A program made the position numbers and the translations under genes. From the NCBI GenBank assembly GCA_948567375.1, contig OX419755.1, positions 57,485,945 to 57,549,944 of the forward strand: 64,000 nucleotides of DNA. Direction: 5' to 3'. Shown here one piece after another: positions 33,281 through 44,874 of this stretch; position 1 is the stretch's first letter, and every line of letters starts with the position of its first letter. The notes beneath the pieces were generated by a model. It worked only from the letters and a program-made list of their open reading frames with translations, was not told where the DNA came from and ran no database searches. The stretch comes from Lunularia cruciata (lineage: Eukaryota > Streptophyta > Marchantiopsida > Lunulariales > Lunulariaceae).

Positions 33281-34860
33281 ATGGTGCCAAGTTGGCAATC
33301 ATTTGCCTTTCTGTGTATATTTTCTAAGGCTTTGGTGATATCTCTCTCAACATATACAAGAGGAGTTATTGAGGTCATAGATCTAGAGAGTGAAGATATT
33401 GGTACAGTTCAGCAAGACATTCATGATGATGTCTTAGTGATGGACTATCTTCACACTGATGTTGTGGGTGGCACAGTTGGGGCCAAGGAGAGAGATCATG
33501 TTCTTCAGCGAGCCAAATGGTTCAGATTGGAGGGCAGACACCTTTTGCGTGTGTAGGAGGATGGTGGAGTGCGAGTAGTACCACTTCCATCTCAGAGACC
33601 ATAGTTGGTCCATCATGCTCATGAGGAGCTAGGACATTTTGGAGTAAAGCGTACATATAGCTTACTCTAGAGTCATTATTTGTGGTGTTGTATGCAGACC
33701 AAGGTACATCAGTTTGTTGCCAGATGTGTGGTTTGTGACTGAGTTAGAGCATCATTCAATGCTCCTATGCCACAGTTACATCCATTACCTATCATGGGAT
33801 TGGGTTATCGTTGGAGTTTGGACTTGACTAGACCTTTACCCCTGACTATGAGACATATTGGTATGATGTGGTGATGGTGGAGCACTTCTCTAAAGTGGAT
33901 TGAGTTGGTGGCACTTCCTGACAAGTCTAGTGAAGGGACAACTTACTCATTCCTAGATTGAGTTCTTAGTCATTTTGGTGCACCAGCCGAGGTTTTGACT
34001 AATCAAGGTATAGAGTTCTTGGGTTATTTTTAGGTCTTGTGTGACAAGGCTTTGATTGATCACTGTACTACCTCCCAAGATCACCCTGAGGCAGATGGCT
34101 TAGCAGAGAGAGTGGTTCAGATAGTGAAGAGAGGATTGCAAAAGTATGGTTTGCAAAGAGGCCACTTGGGAGATTGGGATCTCCAGTTACCTCGGTTGGC
34201 CATGGGCTATTGGTTCAGCCGGCAAGCCTCTTTAGCATCCTTCTCTCCTTACTTCCTACTCTATGGACAAGATATAGATTTACCTGCAGCCATTCATCGA
34301 GATGCTACAATAGTTTTGGACTTGGATGACCCAGATGTATGGATAAGCGCATGTTCTCACTAGGTAGAGGTCTTTTGGAGAGTGATGCCGATGGCCTTTG
34401 AGAACTTGGCAATTGCTCAACACAGAGATACTTTACGCTATGCTACCATTTGAGGAGGAGGTTATAGACCCTGGATTTGTTGATTTCATCTAGGATACTA
34501 TGTATATCTATAGCAGACAGCACTGATGACACTTGATGTTTCTACAGGCCGCACTATCTTGAGAGTGCATGAGGTTTTTCCATCTAGAGTCCTTGTGTTG
34601 GAAGGACGTGATGGTGTTGTTTGGAAGAATCATGTGCACAATTGTGTGCCATGCCACCTCCCAAACATTGATGGTACTATGGACCCAAGCTTGGCACTTG
34701 TACGTGCAAGCTTGAGGTGTATGTTATGTGGCTCTTTTGGTGGAGCTGCTACTATGTTAGTGTGTGATAGCTATTCAAGAGGATGGAATATGGCATGTAA
34801 GTCTCCTCCCCTCATGATGGTTCCTCAAGGATAGTGGTTATGTCCTAGATGTACTTGACC
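33281..34860 (+). pseudogene. gypsy-4 integrase ending in a PHD finger
   Basis: The zinc-binding part shows HHAHEELGHFGVKRTY and FVARCVVCD. The catalytic core is traced by WSLDLTRPLP (first Asp), VLTNQGIEFLG (second Asp changed to Asn) and EADGLAERVVQIVKR (Glu region kept). After the integrase C-terminal block (FSPYFLLYGQDIDLP, then SGRTILRVHEVFPSRV) the frame runs into a PHD finger at 34713-34857. The ORF ends TGA about 170 bp before the polypurine tract. Several TAG/TGA stops make it non-functional. Confidence 0.8.
34713..34857 (+). other. PHD-finger coding segment at the integrase C-terminus
   Basis: Reads CMLCGSFGGAATMLVCD, SYSRGWNMAC, KSPPLMMVPQG and WLCPRC (one TAG before W). It fits the C4-H-C3 PHD pattern C-x2-C...CD-x-C-x2-GWH-x2-C...VP-x-G-x-W-x-CP-x-C, with the fourth Cys now Tyr and the His now Asn. 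PHD fingers read histone H3 tails, often H3K4 methylation state. In chromoviruses a chromodomain occupies this place. Confidence 0.8.
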
Positions 34861-35016
34861 TATAGCTAGTTCATTCTTTATATCGTATAGATTGCAAATA
34901 GGCAACTAACAATGGGGCTCCATAGCACCCGGCCTCATGATCTTTGCCCATCATGAGGTATACCATATACTTAGAGTAGATGGCTATCTGGAGTTAGAGG
35001 GAACTAACCACCAACT

Positions 35017-35027
35017 AGGGGGGCCAT
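35017..35027 (+). other. gypsy-4 polypurine tract
   Basis: AGGGGGGCCAT directly before LTR start TGTGGCATTTTAG at 35028. Confidence 0.75.
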
Positions 35028-35568
35028 TGTGGCATTTTAGAGTCTATGTATGACTTATGTGTGAGTTGTGCTTCTATTGTGTATGATGTTGACAATGATG
35101 TATGTTGTGTAGCAATGTATATACGCATGACAATTGTCACACCATTTGTAGTGTCACATCTAGATGCTCATACACTGGAGTTCCAATGATAGTAGTTAGA
35201 GGCATTTTGGCAGTTACTCATACACTACTTTCCGACGGTCAGATTTCAGGTTTAGGGTATTGACTTCATGGGGGGGCCCACCGTCCACACCATCGGGTGT
35301 GCCATCAGCAAGACCGTTGGGATGAGACCTAGGTTGAAATCAGGAGTATACCTTGAGAGTGAAGCTCCAGAGAGCTCACTTCTCTGATGTTGAGCCTTCA
35401 AGTTCCTGGCTAGAGTGGACAGAAAGTCGGCAAGCGTCACCTGGAGTCTCTTAGCTAGAGTGGGTGTGGCTTGACTATAATCAGTGCCTTGTTGTTGGCA
35501 AGTTGTTGAGGATCAGATCAAGTATTGATCTGAGTTTGATTGATTTGAGTTGTAAACGATCTGATTAT
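35028..35568 (+). repeat. gypsy-4 complete LTR
   Basis: 541 bp, starting TGTGGCATTTTAGAG and ending GATCTGATTAT. It contains the 12-bp palindrome TGACAATTGTCA at 35128-35139, the point at which the other LTR was opened. Confidence 0.85.
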
Positions 35569-35668
35569 TGTGGCACTTTAGAGTCTATGTATGACTTATG
35601 TGTGAGTTGTGCTTCTATTGTGTATAATGTTGACAGCAATGTACATTTTGTAGCGATGTATATACGCA
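35569..35668 (+). repeat. gypsy-4 LTR, first 100 bp only
   Basis: TGTGGCACTTTAGAG to TATACGCA, abutting the complete LTR head-to-tail; the LTR-LTR junction reads GATTAT|TGTGG, with the usual terminal CA lost. Confidence 0.85.
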
Positions 35669-35672
35669 CAAC

Positions 35673-37560
35673 ATCTTCATGACATATCTACTACTCAACT
35701 ACCTTTTTTTGCACCACATCAACCTCCAATTGTAAGCATCACAAGATGACCTTGTGTTGATCTTGTAACTCCAATTCTTCTTGCTGAAACTTCTCTAATA
35801 GTTGGTCTTTCTCCTTTGAAAATTTGATCTCCTTGGTGAGTCATTCATTTGCATTGCTCAGGTTGGTACAAAGCACATCCTTGTCTTTGGTTGATGTGCT
35901 TGTCTTGTCATGAAAGTACTTTATAAGCTTAACCAACGTGTTGATGGTGGAGTCCAACTCTTTGTAGAAGGGTGCAATCTCTACTAGTAGTTCCATCATG
36001 GGTGTTATTGCATGTACAAACTAAAGTAACATTAACCACACCATACAGTTATTGTCATATTGGAGACAATAGTGTATATAGTTCATTGTTTTTAATTTGC
36101 CTTCTTGCATCAAAGATTGAGTTGGCGGTTCTTCATAAGGTGGACTCTCCTCATTGACTTGTTTTAACATTTTCTTGTTGATTTCACTAGTGTGGTCCTC
36201 ACCTCCTGTAGACAAAGCTATGGTGGAATCTTCTTCCTTTAGTTTCTTAACTTCTACTTTTTGTCATATGACTTTGTTAGCCATTTCAAAATCTTGCTTG
36301 AATGGTGCTCCAAGATTATGTTAACCAAGTTTATTGTTGGTGTGGGAGTTTTTTAGAAGAAAATAGGTACTCATGGGGATGTTTTCTTCACAATTGCAAT
36401 GAGTACATCATTGTTGTCCTCCATTAGTGCCTTCTCCTTTTCCTTTGCAATTTCCTTAAGGTTTAAGGATCATGATGATTGTGCCTCATCACCTATTGCC
36501 TCCTTTGGTACTTTGTTGTTGACATCTAAGGACAAGATGTGGGTACACAAGTCATCATTGCTTGACCTGCTTGCATGTAGGGTGGTCCCTTTTTTGGAGC
36601 CAAGATGACCTTGTTTGTAGAGGCTCATTTCCACCTTGTCTCCAAGCTCCGCCACTTCTAATTTGTTTTGAAGCACTCCAATGACCTGATTTCTCTTTCA
36701 TTTCATGGAAACCACTACTTTGCCCCTCATCACAGGTGCCCTTTTGGCAATCATGATTGTATTTTTTGACTCCTCAATGGGCAAAAATATCTTGGTATGA
36801 GCATAATCCTTGTCCATGTTGTGATACTTCATGATTTCCTTTGCCAAATTGGGATGTCCATTGAAGTAAGCCGGATGATGGAAGTGACTTGAACACCTCC
36901 TTTTCTTTGTTTGTTAGAAACTACATTCCTAGATAAACGCTCACTATGAAGGGTATTACAATTGTGATCACTCCTTGCTCTTTGTCCTCCAATAATTTTT
37001 TCACTCACTCCCAAAACATCCACCCCAACTCACAAGTTTTCCTTTGCAAAAAAGTTGGAAAAAAATTGCCTGATTGAAATTTACGTACAAAGTTTGTTTT
37101 GATTGAAATAGCTTCATGATCAAATCTATTATGACTTTTCTAATAGGATCCTTAATATATTCTATTTCATACACATTATTGGACTTATTTCTTATAAACA
37201 CATTGTCTATCTTTGCCTTCATATTCTTACTTAGCCTACCATGAGGGGTTTCAATGTAAATCTGCCCAAATGGAGTGCACTTTTCTCCTAACACACGCTA
37301 CTTGTGGTCTTTGGTCTATGTTACAAGGTTGGCTTGTGCTAATTTTGTGGCCATTTTCTTTTCTTCTAGCATTGGCAAGTTTGTCAAACTTCATTCCCAC
37401 AACAAGAATTCTAAGTTTTTGCTCTTTAGGTAGTGTACTCTATAGTGCAAATCTCCATTCTGATAGTTCCGGAGGCTTGCATACAATTTTGTCTGCCTTT
37501 TGCAATTTGAGATCAATTCTGATTACCATTGCTCATTCTTTTATCTTGTGACTATTCACA
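35673..37560 (-). pseudogene. coiled-coil ORF, N-terminal and middle part (copy E)
   Basis: Distant relative of the C1/C2 frame. Around 37100-37020, YVNFNQAIFFQLFCKGKLVSW resembles C1 YVTMQHAVFFHQMFARVLVNW. Near 36960-36890, PFIVSVYLG followed by FLTNKEKEVFKSLPSS resembles C1 PFVAHFYFGLNLLSEDEHHHM. Further down, MELLVEIAPFYKELDSTINTL, FSKEKDQLLEKFQQEELELQ and similar pieces form a coiled coil that breaks off at the gypsy-4 border (about 35690). Stops are frequent. I could not find the TGTGGTACC start or the terminal ATCACA for this copy. Confidence 0.5.
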
Positions 37561-40500
37561 TGCTCATAAAAACCCTTCCCCCTTACCAATCCTACAATCC
37601 TATGTTACACACTTAGTTTATGTTCTACATTCTATATTGGGTCTTGGACAACGGATCAAGACATTTATGCAAGAAAAGTGAAAAGTAAGCAAGAAAAAAG
37701 TAACTTCTTGTAGGGTGGGATCGGCATTTTATAGCTCCTGATGCTCGGATGCTCCTCAACCATCATAACAGCTGGTGAAAGGTCAAGAGGTTCATGCATG
37801 AACCTCTTGCAAAATGATCACAAATAGTTGTTTGGTGGTGCACAGCAAGTTGCTTGTGCGGCTTTTTGAAATTGCAATGGAATCTCATGGAATATCATTT
37901 TGCCAGAATCTCGTCATTGCATGGCTTGTATGCGAGTTTCCCCAAGTTTTTGATATCATTGTAATTTGTTTCATATACAACCCTTGCATCTTCTTCATTC
38001 AATACAAACCACAAATCTGACTTAGACTTTGTTAAGGACAAGGTGCAAACTAATTTTTTATCCTACTTAGTACTATTCCTAAACCTAAATCTATTGTCTT
38101 AAATACAAACACATAACTAAAAATGAGATACAATTGGACAAAAAGAAAAAGTGGATAGTGACACAATTCAAACCCTCTCCAAATCTGGTTGTCCTCTATA
38201 TACATGATTATAATCATATATATGATTATAATTATTATAATTAAAAATATATAAAATATAATTTTATATAATTTTATGTATATATATAAAGAATTTTGTT
38301 AAATTTATTAGAAATTTTCAATTTTAAAGATTTTAAGAAAAAATATTTTTTTAAAGAAACTAGATATTATCTATTATATGAAATTTTCTTCATGAATTGC
38401 TCAATTTACCAAGGATATTCTTCTGAGTTTTGTGAAAGAAATCAAACAATAATGAGAGTTTGTTGGTGAACTTTTCAATAAAGTATGTTTTGTTTTGCAT
38501 GGAATCTTGAGGCTGAATATACAATTGATACACCAAATAAATAATTTTTCAAGGATTAGGTTTTTAGTGATTAAAAGAGAAACCTGTCCTTGAATTCTTT
38601 TCTAACTAAACTATAAGTGATAGATAGTTTTGATCTCTTTGATTTAAACAAACTATAGTTCACACTAACAAGAGATTCAATGGTGATCTAAAAGAACTTT
38701 TGTACCATATAGAAAATTTGACAATGGAACTATTGAATCATTTTTAGAAAGGTAATTTTATTATTTTGTACATATGTAAATTTGAATATGATAAAAAATA
38801 TCTTTTTTTAGACCATTTCCTCATGTGTTTCATTCATTCATTCATTGTATTGCTTATGAAATATATGTTTCATAGTTTAATTGTTTGTGTCTTTCTGTTA
38901 TAATAACAAAACTAATAATACTTATAATACTAACACTAATACTTATACTAATAATATTAAAATATCCCATACTTATTTATTTTAAATTTTAGTCCATAAA
39001 TAATCAAATCTTAACTTTTAAATATCAATGAAATCATGCAAATACAAAATGATTTAACTTCTTATGCTTCATATCAAATACCAAATTGTAAAATTAATCT
39101 ATATAATGTTATGAATTGCTTGAATAAACAGACTCAAAATAAAAGATAATAAACTTTTCTTATGATTTAGATGTAAATAATTAGCAACAATTTGCAGAAA
39201 TGCTATGACTTTATCTCATGAGGAAGGTATTAAATTATAATTTAAAGTAAAACCTAGATATATAGCAAAAAAAAATTTTATTACTTAATTTTAGACCCAT
39301 ATCTTAAAATTTTAATAGATATCTATAAGAATATTGCACATTATTTTTTAAGTTCACCTCACTTCTATATATACCCTAATCTCATTTCCATATATATATA
39401 TATATACTCTTGTCTTGCTTGTCCTCTAGACACAATGAAAGTGACATAAAAGAACTCCACCAGAATGCATGTTTTCCTACAATAACACCTAAACCACTTG
39501 CAAAAAGTTGAATTCAGTCTACTACTAAGGACCAAAAAACATTAAAATCAGCCATTGAGGACCAAAAGAGTCTTGAGACCTGAACCATCAATTGCTAAGG
39601 AAATCCAACTACCACTAAGGACCATAAAACATTGCCGCTAAGGACCATGCCAAAAACCAAATCTATCTCATATATACTAGTATCACTTGTGTCCTTCAAA
39701 CACAATATAACTCACTTTTCTTACCATAGCAAGTGAGTATCATTGATCTTCATGTATTAAGATTGGACACTTAAACATTGCTTATTGCTTCCAACAAGAG
39801 AAAAAATGAGTTTTGAGGGTTTGATTCATTCTTTGTACTCATATTTCTACCATGAGTGTGTTATCTTTTTGCATCTCAAGGCTCACCACATTGTTCATTT
39901 TTTACCTCGTTGTGGACTTGAACCCCAATCACTTTTTATGTGCAAAAATCTAATAAGACCTATGTCCTTTGGACACGACAGAGCTTACTTTTCATGACAC
40001 TTACTTTTAATAAACTACTAATAGTGCATTGGTTATTGTGAGGTTATAATAAGATCTTGAAAATATGTCTCTTCTAGTAATATATCTTTCATAAACACTA
40101 GCAGTTAATTTGGCTTCATCTTGCTTCATGTCCTTTTTGTGCCCTCAACCCAAGTTAATTTACCTATGGTCTCAAGTATTTCACCAGCATACTTTGGTAA
40201 GTATAATTTGTGTCCATGAGCCTTGGAATGCACAATAGAGAACACCAAAAACTTAAAATAATACCTTCTTGGATGGATAGATAAACTCAAAGAGTACTTT
40301 TAACACTATTGGAAGTGTCTTATTTGACAAAATTCAAGGAGAGAGTATGGAAGTAAAGTTAAGAAAAGAAGTGAGATCTACTACAACGCATTGCACCAAA
40401 TTCCATCTTATAGAATCTCCCTTGTACAAAATCACAAAAACCAAGCTATGCTAAAGCTATGTAGTATGTGACATCCATCACCAAAACAATCATTTTTATT

Positions 40501-42330
40501 GCAAAGAGTTTGTTCTATCTATCATGTTCATATATTTTTTTGCACCAAATTGATGGATGTATATGTGAATGTTGACTAGCTAGAAAGTGCATATTTCTCT
40601 CTATGCTTGCAAGATGATTCACTTTGGGTTTTTGGTGTGTTTATTCTACTCTCACCTATTGATTCATTCAAAGTTGAAGTGTTCTTAACAACCTACAAAA
40701 CAATCAATACGTAAGTTGATTGTGAGTGGAAAATAGCAAGCAAGACAACCAAAACTTAAGTAAAATTTAGAAGCTAACACTAATGGTAGAAGAAGAGGTA
40801 TACAAGTGACTTAAAGATGCAATCAGACTTTCACACAAAAGAGAAGAGCACTCTAAGAACTACATGTGGTATATTGATAGATTAATGTATGAAGCTACTG
40901 ATTAAGGAACATACCATGGGTCAAGGTATCTTAGCTCCTTGTTATTCTACTAAGTTCTTCCTTTGTCTCACTCCTTCACTTCCACATTCTCCAATTCAAA
41001 GAATAATTGTAGCTCTTTTATATGCATCATAGTTGCTTAAGTCTCCCTAAGTTTAGGTATGTTATCTTTTTACTCTATTCTCCCCTTGTCTTTCTCCTCC
41101 TCAAACATGTCCAGAAGTCCACATACAATCATTGTGCTCATGCTCATGATGACTAAGATTTGATCCTTTAAGATGGTAGGTATTGTTAGTCCATCTGACC
41201 AATGACCTTTTCACTATGTGTGACAGCAAGATCTTTGCCAAATTTCCTCTAAGTATTTTTTTTTATAGAAAAACCTTCTTGGTTGTTGTAAGGTACTCAA
41301 CTCTCAAAATTTAACTTCTCAAGTTGTAGTGGAGTGTATGAGCAATGGTATTGACAAGGAAAGACCACTTGGATCTCCTTTCTACTTCATAGTATAAAAC
41401 CTTACCTGGATCCAACATTTGCAATCCTTGTCCACATGAGAGACTCTATTGATATGAGTAATCTTGGCATCATAAATGAAGCATGGATATCCTTAGAATC
41501 CATACAATATAGATTTACACTAAAGATAGAAATATCCATTCCATCCCTTAGGAGGTTACAATCCCAATCATCAATCGATATATTAAGGAGCCTTAAACAA
41601 TTTAGAGGTTGTTATGCTTCTTCCACTCAACTATTGACCAACATGTAATTTATATAATTTGTAGATTGGTGAGTGAAAATTTCAACCTTCCACTATGATC
41701 TATTGCAAAACCTTGCCAAACATGGAAAGCAATGAAGGTCATGATATTGCATTTTAGGCTTGATCTTCAATGCTTTGTACATTTGAATTGATGCTTATTG
41801 GAAGCTAGCCCTTTGAGAATACATGTTCATGAGAGTCTCAAGTTTGCATGGAATCATACATGGCTATGAAAGACTAACAATGTAAATTTTTGAGTGTGCT
41901 AAGGGAACTTAACCAATAACCACAAGTAGATTATAGTCATTCCTCTTTTTGATATTTGGAAGAGGATCAGGTTCTCCAAAGGTATTCTCGTATTCATATA
42001 TTAGGATGTTGTGTAGCAAGCAGGGTAGGATGTCCTAAATAGAACTTGTTGAAGCACTCCCCACCTGTTTGCTTCAGAACTTGGGATATATATGAACACT
42101 TCTAATAAGAAAAATTTTGCCGCTATTGAGTATGAAGGACATTGGTTCAAAGAAAAACCAATGATACAAAGCTATCCCATTGTAAAAGCTCTTATGATTC
42201 TTATGACTTATTCTTATGACTCTTATGAATTCATGCCCTTAACTATTAAGAAAGCTCAACTTTTAATGAACAAGTATAGTCAAAGTATATTGATGCTAGG
42301 TTTGATCAAACAAAGTGCTTAACATGAATC
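37561..42330. other. AT-rich intergenic DNA, no recognised gene
   Basis: Very AT-rich from about 38200 to 40000 (poly-A/T runs, TA repeats at 38215-38290 and 39391-39406, an ATTC run near 38830-38846). A short family of CTAAGGACC motifs lies at about 39516-39645. Short open frames here (for example 39785-39997, 41436-41648, 42092-42322) look like chance. Some of 40-42 kb may be introns or the lost 3' exons of the HDA9-like pseudogene, but no further exon was identified. Confidence 0.5.
39516..39645. repeat. dispersed CTAAGGACCA motif cluster
   Basis: ACTAAGGACCAAAAAAC, CATTGAGGACCAAAAG, ACTAAGGACCATAAAAC and GCTAAGGACCATGCC lie within 130 bp, bordered by two similar stretches (TATATATACTCTTGTCTTGC... 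and TATATACTAGTATCACTTG...). Confidence 0.55.
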
Positions 42331-42358
42331 CAACATAAGAATAAATATGAATATTTGT

Positions 42359-43568
42359 ATCAACCAAAACACCAATTGCTACTATCCAACACCGTACCAT
42401 AGTCTCTTTTATGTAGCCACCTCTTGCAATTACCTTAAACTATCATGGAATACCCAATATAATGCTTATGTAGTGCTAAGACTAACCTTCTATCATTTCA
42501 AGATATGAAAAGGATGAACAATATGGCAAGCAATAAAGAGAGCACAATCACAAAATGAGACCATAAGAATCATCTTCTTAAGCAAGAGATATGAAGAATG
42601 AAAAACATACCAGGATTGGAATATTAAGCTTTTCACTTACCAAACACACTCAAAATTACGTGTTTTGCACAATTACAATTGTAAACAAAAAGTCTATTAT
42701 TACATAGTAGAACAGCTACTTGCACGTTCCTTGCTTGAATAGTTTATCTTATCTATTGTGAAGTAATAAAAAAAATTTGAAGCTATAAAGTAGAGTGTGA
42801 GTAATATCCTCATTCTAGATGCATAGCACTACAAGCATCTAACTTAATTATTTGAGAAATGACTTGAATGACAAATGACCTGAATGTGCTTACTTCCTTT
42901 TCTAATGAATACATTAACCTCCATGATTACAATAAGAATTAAACAACATACCATCAATCTAAAGGTTGAAACATCAAAGGTGATCCCTAGCAAGCAAGTC
43001 AGCCCCACATTGCACATGGTGGGTAAAACTCACTACTTTCAAAATAATCTATGACCAACATAAAAGTTAAAGCCTTCTCATCAATAGCAAAATAGAACAT
43101 AAAATGGAAATCAAATTGGCTGCTAAACAAATTTCTTGAATCTTGGCATGTTTTATGAAAGTTTGATAGCAACTTGAGGACTAATTGTTCTGAACAATAT
43201 TGTGGCTTCATCAATCCACTCCTTGATTGGGACATTTATTGTGTAGTATTTCTTGTCCTTGTCACCACCTTCCTTTTGATGAACAAAGTGATCAGCCCCA
43301 TTGATGATTATTAAGAAAATAATTGTTAGCTTGCATATGTCTACAAGGACAACACACAAAAGAATGCATTCTAATACTTTTGAGTTTAATTACTTAAGTA
43401 GTGGACACAAGGTGTTATTCCAAATAAGCTGAAGCATATTTTGATGTTCAAGTTGATGAAGATATTGTTTAGATACTTTCAAAGACTATGCATTTGGTCC
43501 TTAGTCCCCAAGAAGAATTTGTCACCAAAATTATGGAAAATCACCATCATCACTTTGAAGAGAAAGAA
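42359..43568 (-). pseudogene. HDA9: HDA9-like class I histone deacetylase pseudogene (partial, with introns)
   Basis: Four collinear minus-strand exon remnants: 43568-43497 VMMVIFHNFGDKFFLGT (family: VMTVSFHKYGDKFFPGTGD); 43290-43153 GGDKDKKYYTINVPIKE...LFRTI; 43022-42950 QCGADLLARDHL then CFNL and ID; 42433-42359 GGYIKETMVRCWIVAIGVLVDT. The LARD and KExxxRCWxVxxGxLxDT wording fits the plant HDA9 branch rather than HDA6/HDA19. The enzyme removes acetyl groups from histone lysines in the nucleus; the active-site Tyr of GGxY remains. Exons before the FHK block (with the catalytic His-His and Asp) are absent, cut off at the gypsy-3 border near 43640. Introns are retained, so it derives from genomic DNA, not from a processed mRNA. 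Confidence 0.8.
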
Positions 43569-43691
43569 GTATAGCACAACCCAAATTAGTTTTTTTTTCT
43601 TTAATAAAGCACTCTCAATAACTCCTTGAGACCTCGTGTAATACTCCGAGGACAAGAGAACTCTCCAAGAGAGAAAACACAAGTTTCACAC

Positions 43692-44461
43692 TCAGTTCTT
43701 TGATGCCCCAAAGGAGCACCTTGAGGTTGGTTGTTGAAAACCAGACTTGATCCCCCACATCAAACTCCAAGTGTCAGCGGTGGGCATCTGCATTTTTTTT
43801 TGGTCAATTTTGAGCAATTTGCAACTTGTTTTCGGCACTCTCCACTCCTTGTTGAATTCTGGATACAAAAGTGTTGACAGCCTCCAGCTTGCTATCCACC
43901 GGGTGATCAGTGTGAAAGGATGTTCTCCATACATTAGGAAGAATGGTGTGACCTGTGTGGATGCATTCATTGAATTTTTGCAAACTCCACTAGTGGAAGT
44001 AAGGTGTTCCACCTTTCCTACTCTTCTAGAGTGAAGCCCTTAAGCATGTTCTCAATAGTATGATTAGCCCACTCCATCTGACCATTGGTCTGTGGATGGT
44101 AGGCCATGGACATGGCCAATTTGATTTTCAAGAGACCAAAGAGTATTCTCCAGAACAAATTGGTGAATTGAGTGCCCCTATCAATGATGTGCACTAGAGA
44201 CAGGCCATGGTAAGAAAGCACGACATCTAAGTACAATTGAGCTAATTGAGGAGCCATCACATCCTTGGTAGTAGGACCCACATAGATCATTTTGCTAAGC
44301 CAATCAACAAAGATGATGATGAAGTCAAATCCTAAGGTGGTCCTGAGCAATTCACAAACCAGATCCATGCTTACCTTTTCCCAATGGTGTGTAGGAGTAG
44401 GAAGGAGTTGAAGGAGTTGTGTGGAAGCTTGATTAGATGCTTTATTTTGGCATCTAATCAA
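43692..44461 (-). pseudogene. gypsy-3 integrase
   Basis: Open for 147 codons (44461-44018), then the C-terminal part in another frame (44012-43692). Catalytic signatures: WEKVSMDLV (first Asp), VHIIDRGTQFTNLFW (second Asp) and AYHPQTNGQMEWANHTIE (Glu). The GPY-like C-terminal block PFFLMYGEHPFT follows after a shift. Zinc-binding cysteines upstream are eroded (RCQNKASNQ). Confidence 0.85.
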
Positions 44462-44874
44462 GGCAAAGGAGGCAGCTTTGAATGTACTCCATTGCGTCGT
44501 TGCTCATCTTGGGCCAATAATAATTTTCATTTCATTGCATCTAAGGTTTTGTCCACCCCAACGTGACCAACAATGGTAGAGTCATGACATTCTGCTAGAA
44601 TGATGGTCCTTAGGTCCTTGTTATCCGGGATCCATAACTTGCCATCTTGAAAAGTGAGTCCTTGGGTACTAGTGACACCTTTGGATGATCAAGCTCTTAT
44701 GATCTATGGGTCAATTTTTGTAGCAACAAGCATCCTTGGCTAGAATTTAGGGTTCATCTTTACCTCTACCACCAGATTATTTTCCATAGGCATTTAGGTG
44801 AATGCATCTATGAGTTGCCTCTTGCTTTTCATATACATGATCGTTATGTTGAACCATTGTCTCCACTCTGCCCA

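Larger units (their letters stand above)
30295..35672 (+). mobile_element. circularly permuted Ty3/gypsy element (gypsy-4) with integrase PHD finger
   Basis: Order along the + strand: LTR positions ~107-541 (30295-30742), internal region, complete LTR 1-541 (35028-35568), then LTR positions 1-100 again (35569-35668). The outer two LTR pieces add up to one LTR, missing only about six bases. The internal part has RT-RNase H and integrase but no recognisable gag or protease. Both flanks are the same minus-strand coiled-coil frame, so the whole block was inserted as a unit. The layout is what a two-LTR circle opened inside one LTR would give. Confidence 0.8.

Noticed and set aside
39785..42322. 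Short open frames at 39785-39997, 41436-41648 and 42092-42322 as genes.
   Set aside because: No recognisable domain, low complexity and no supporting context.
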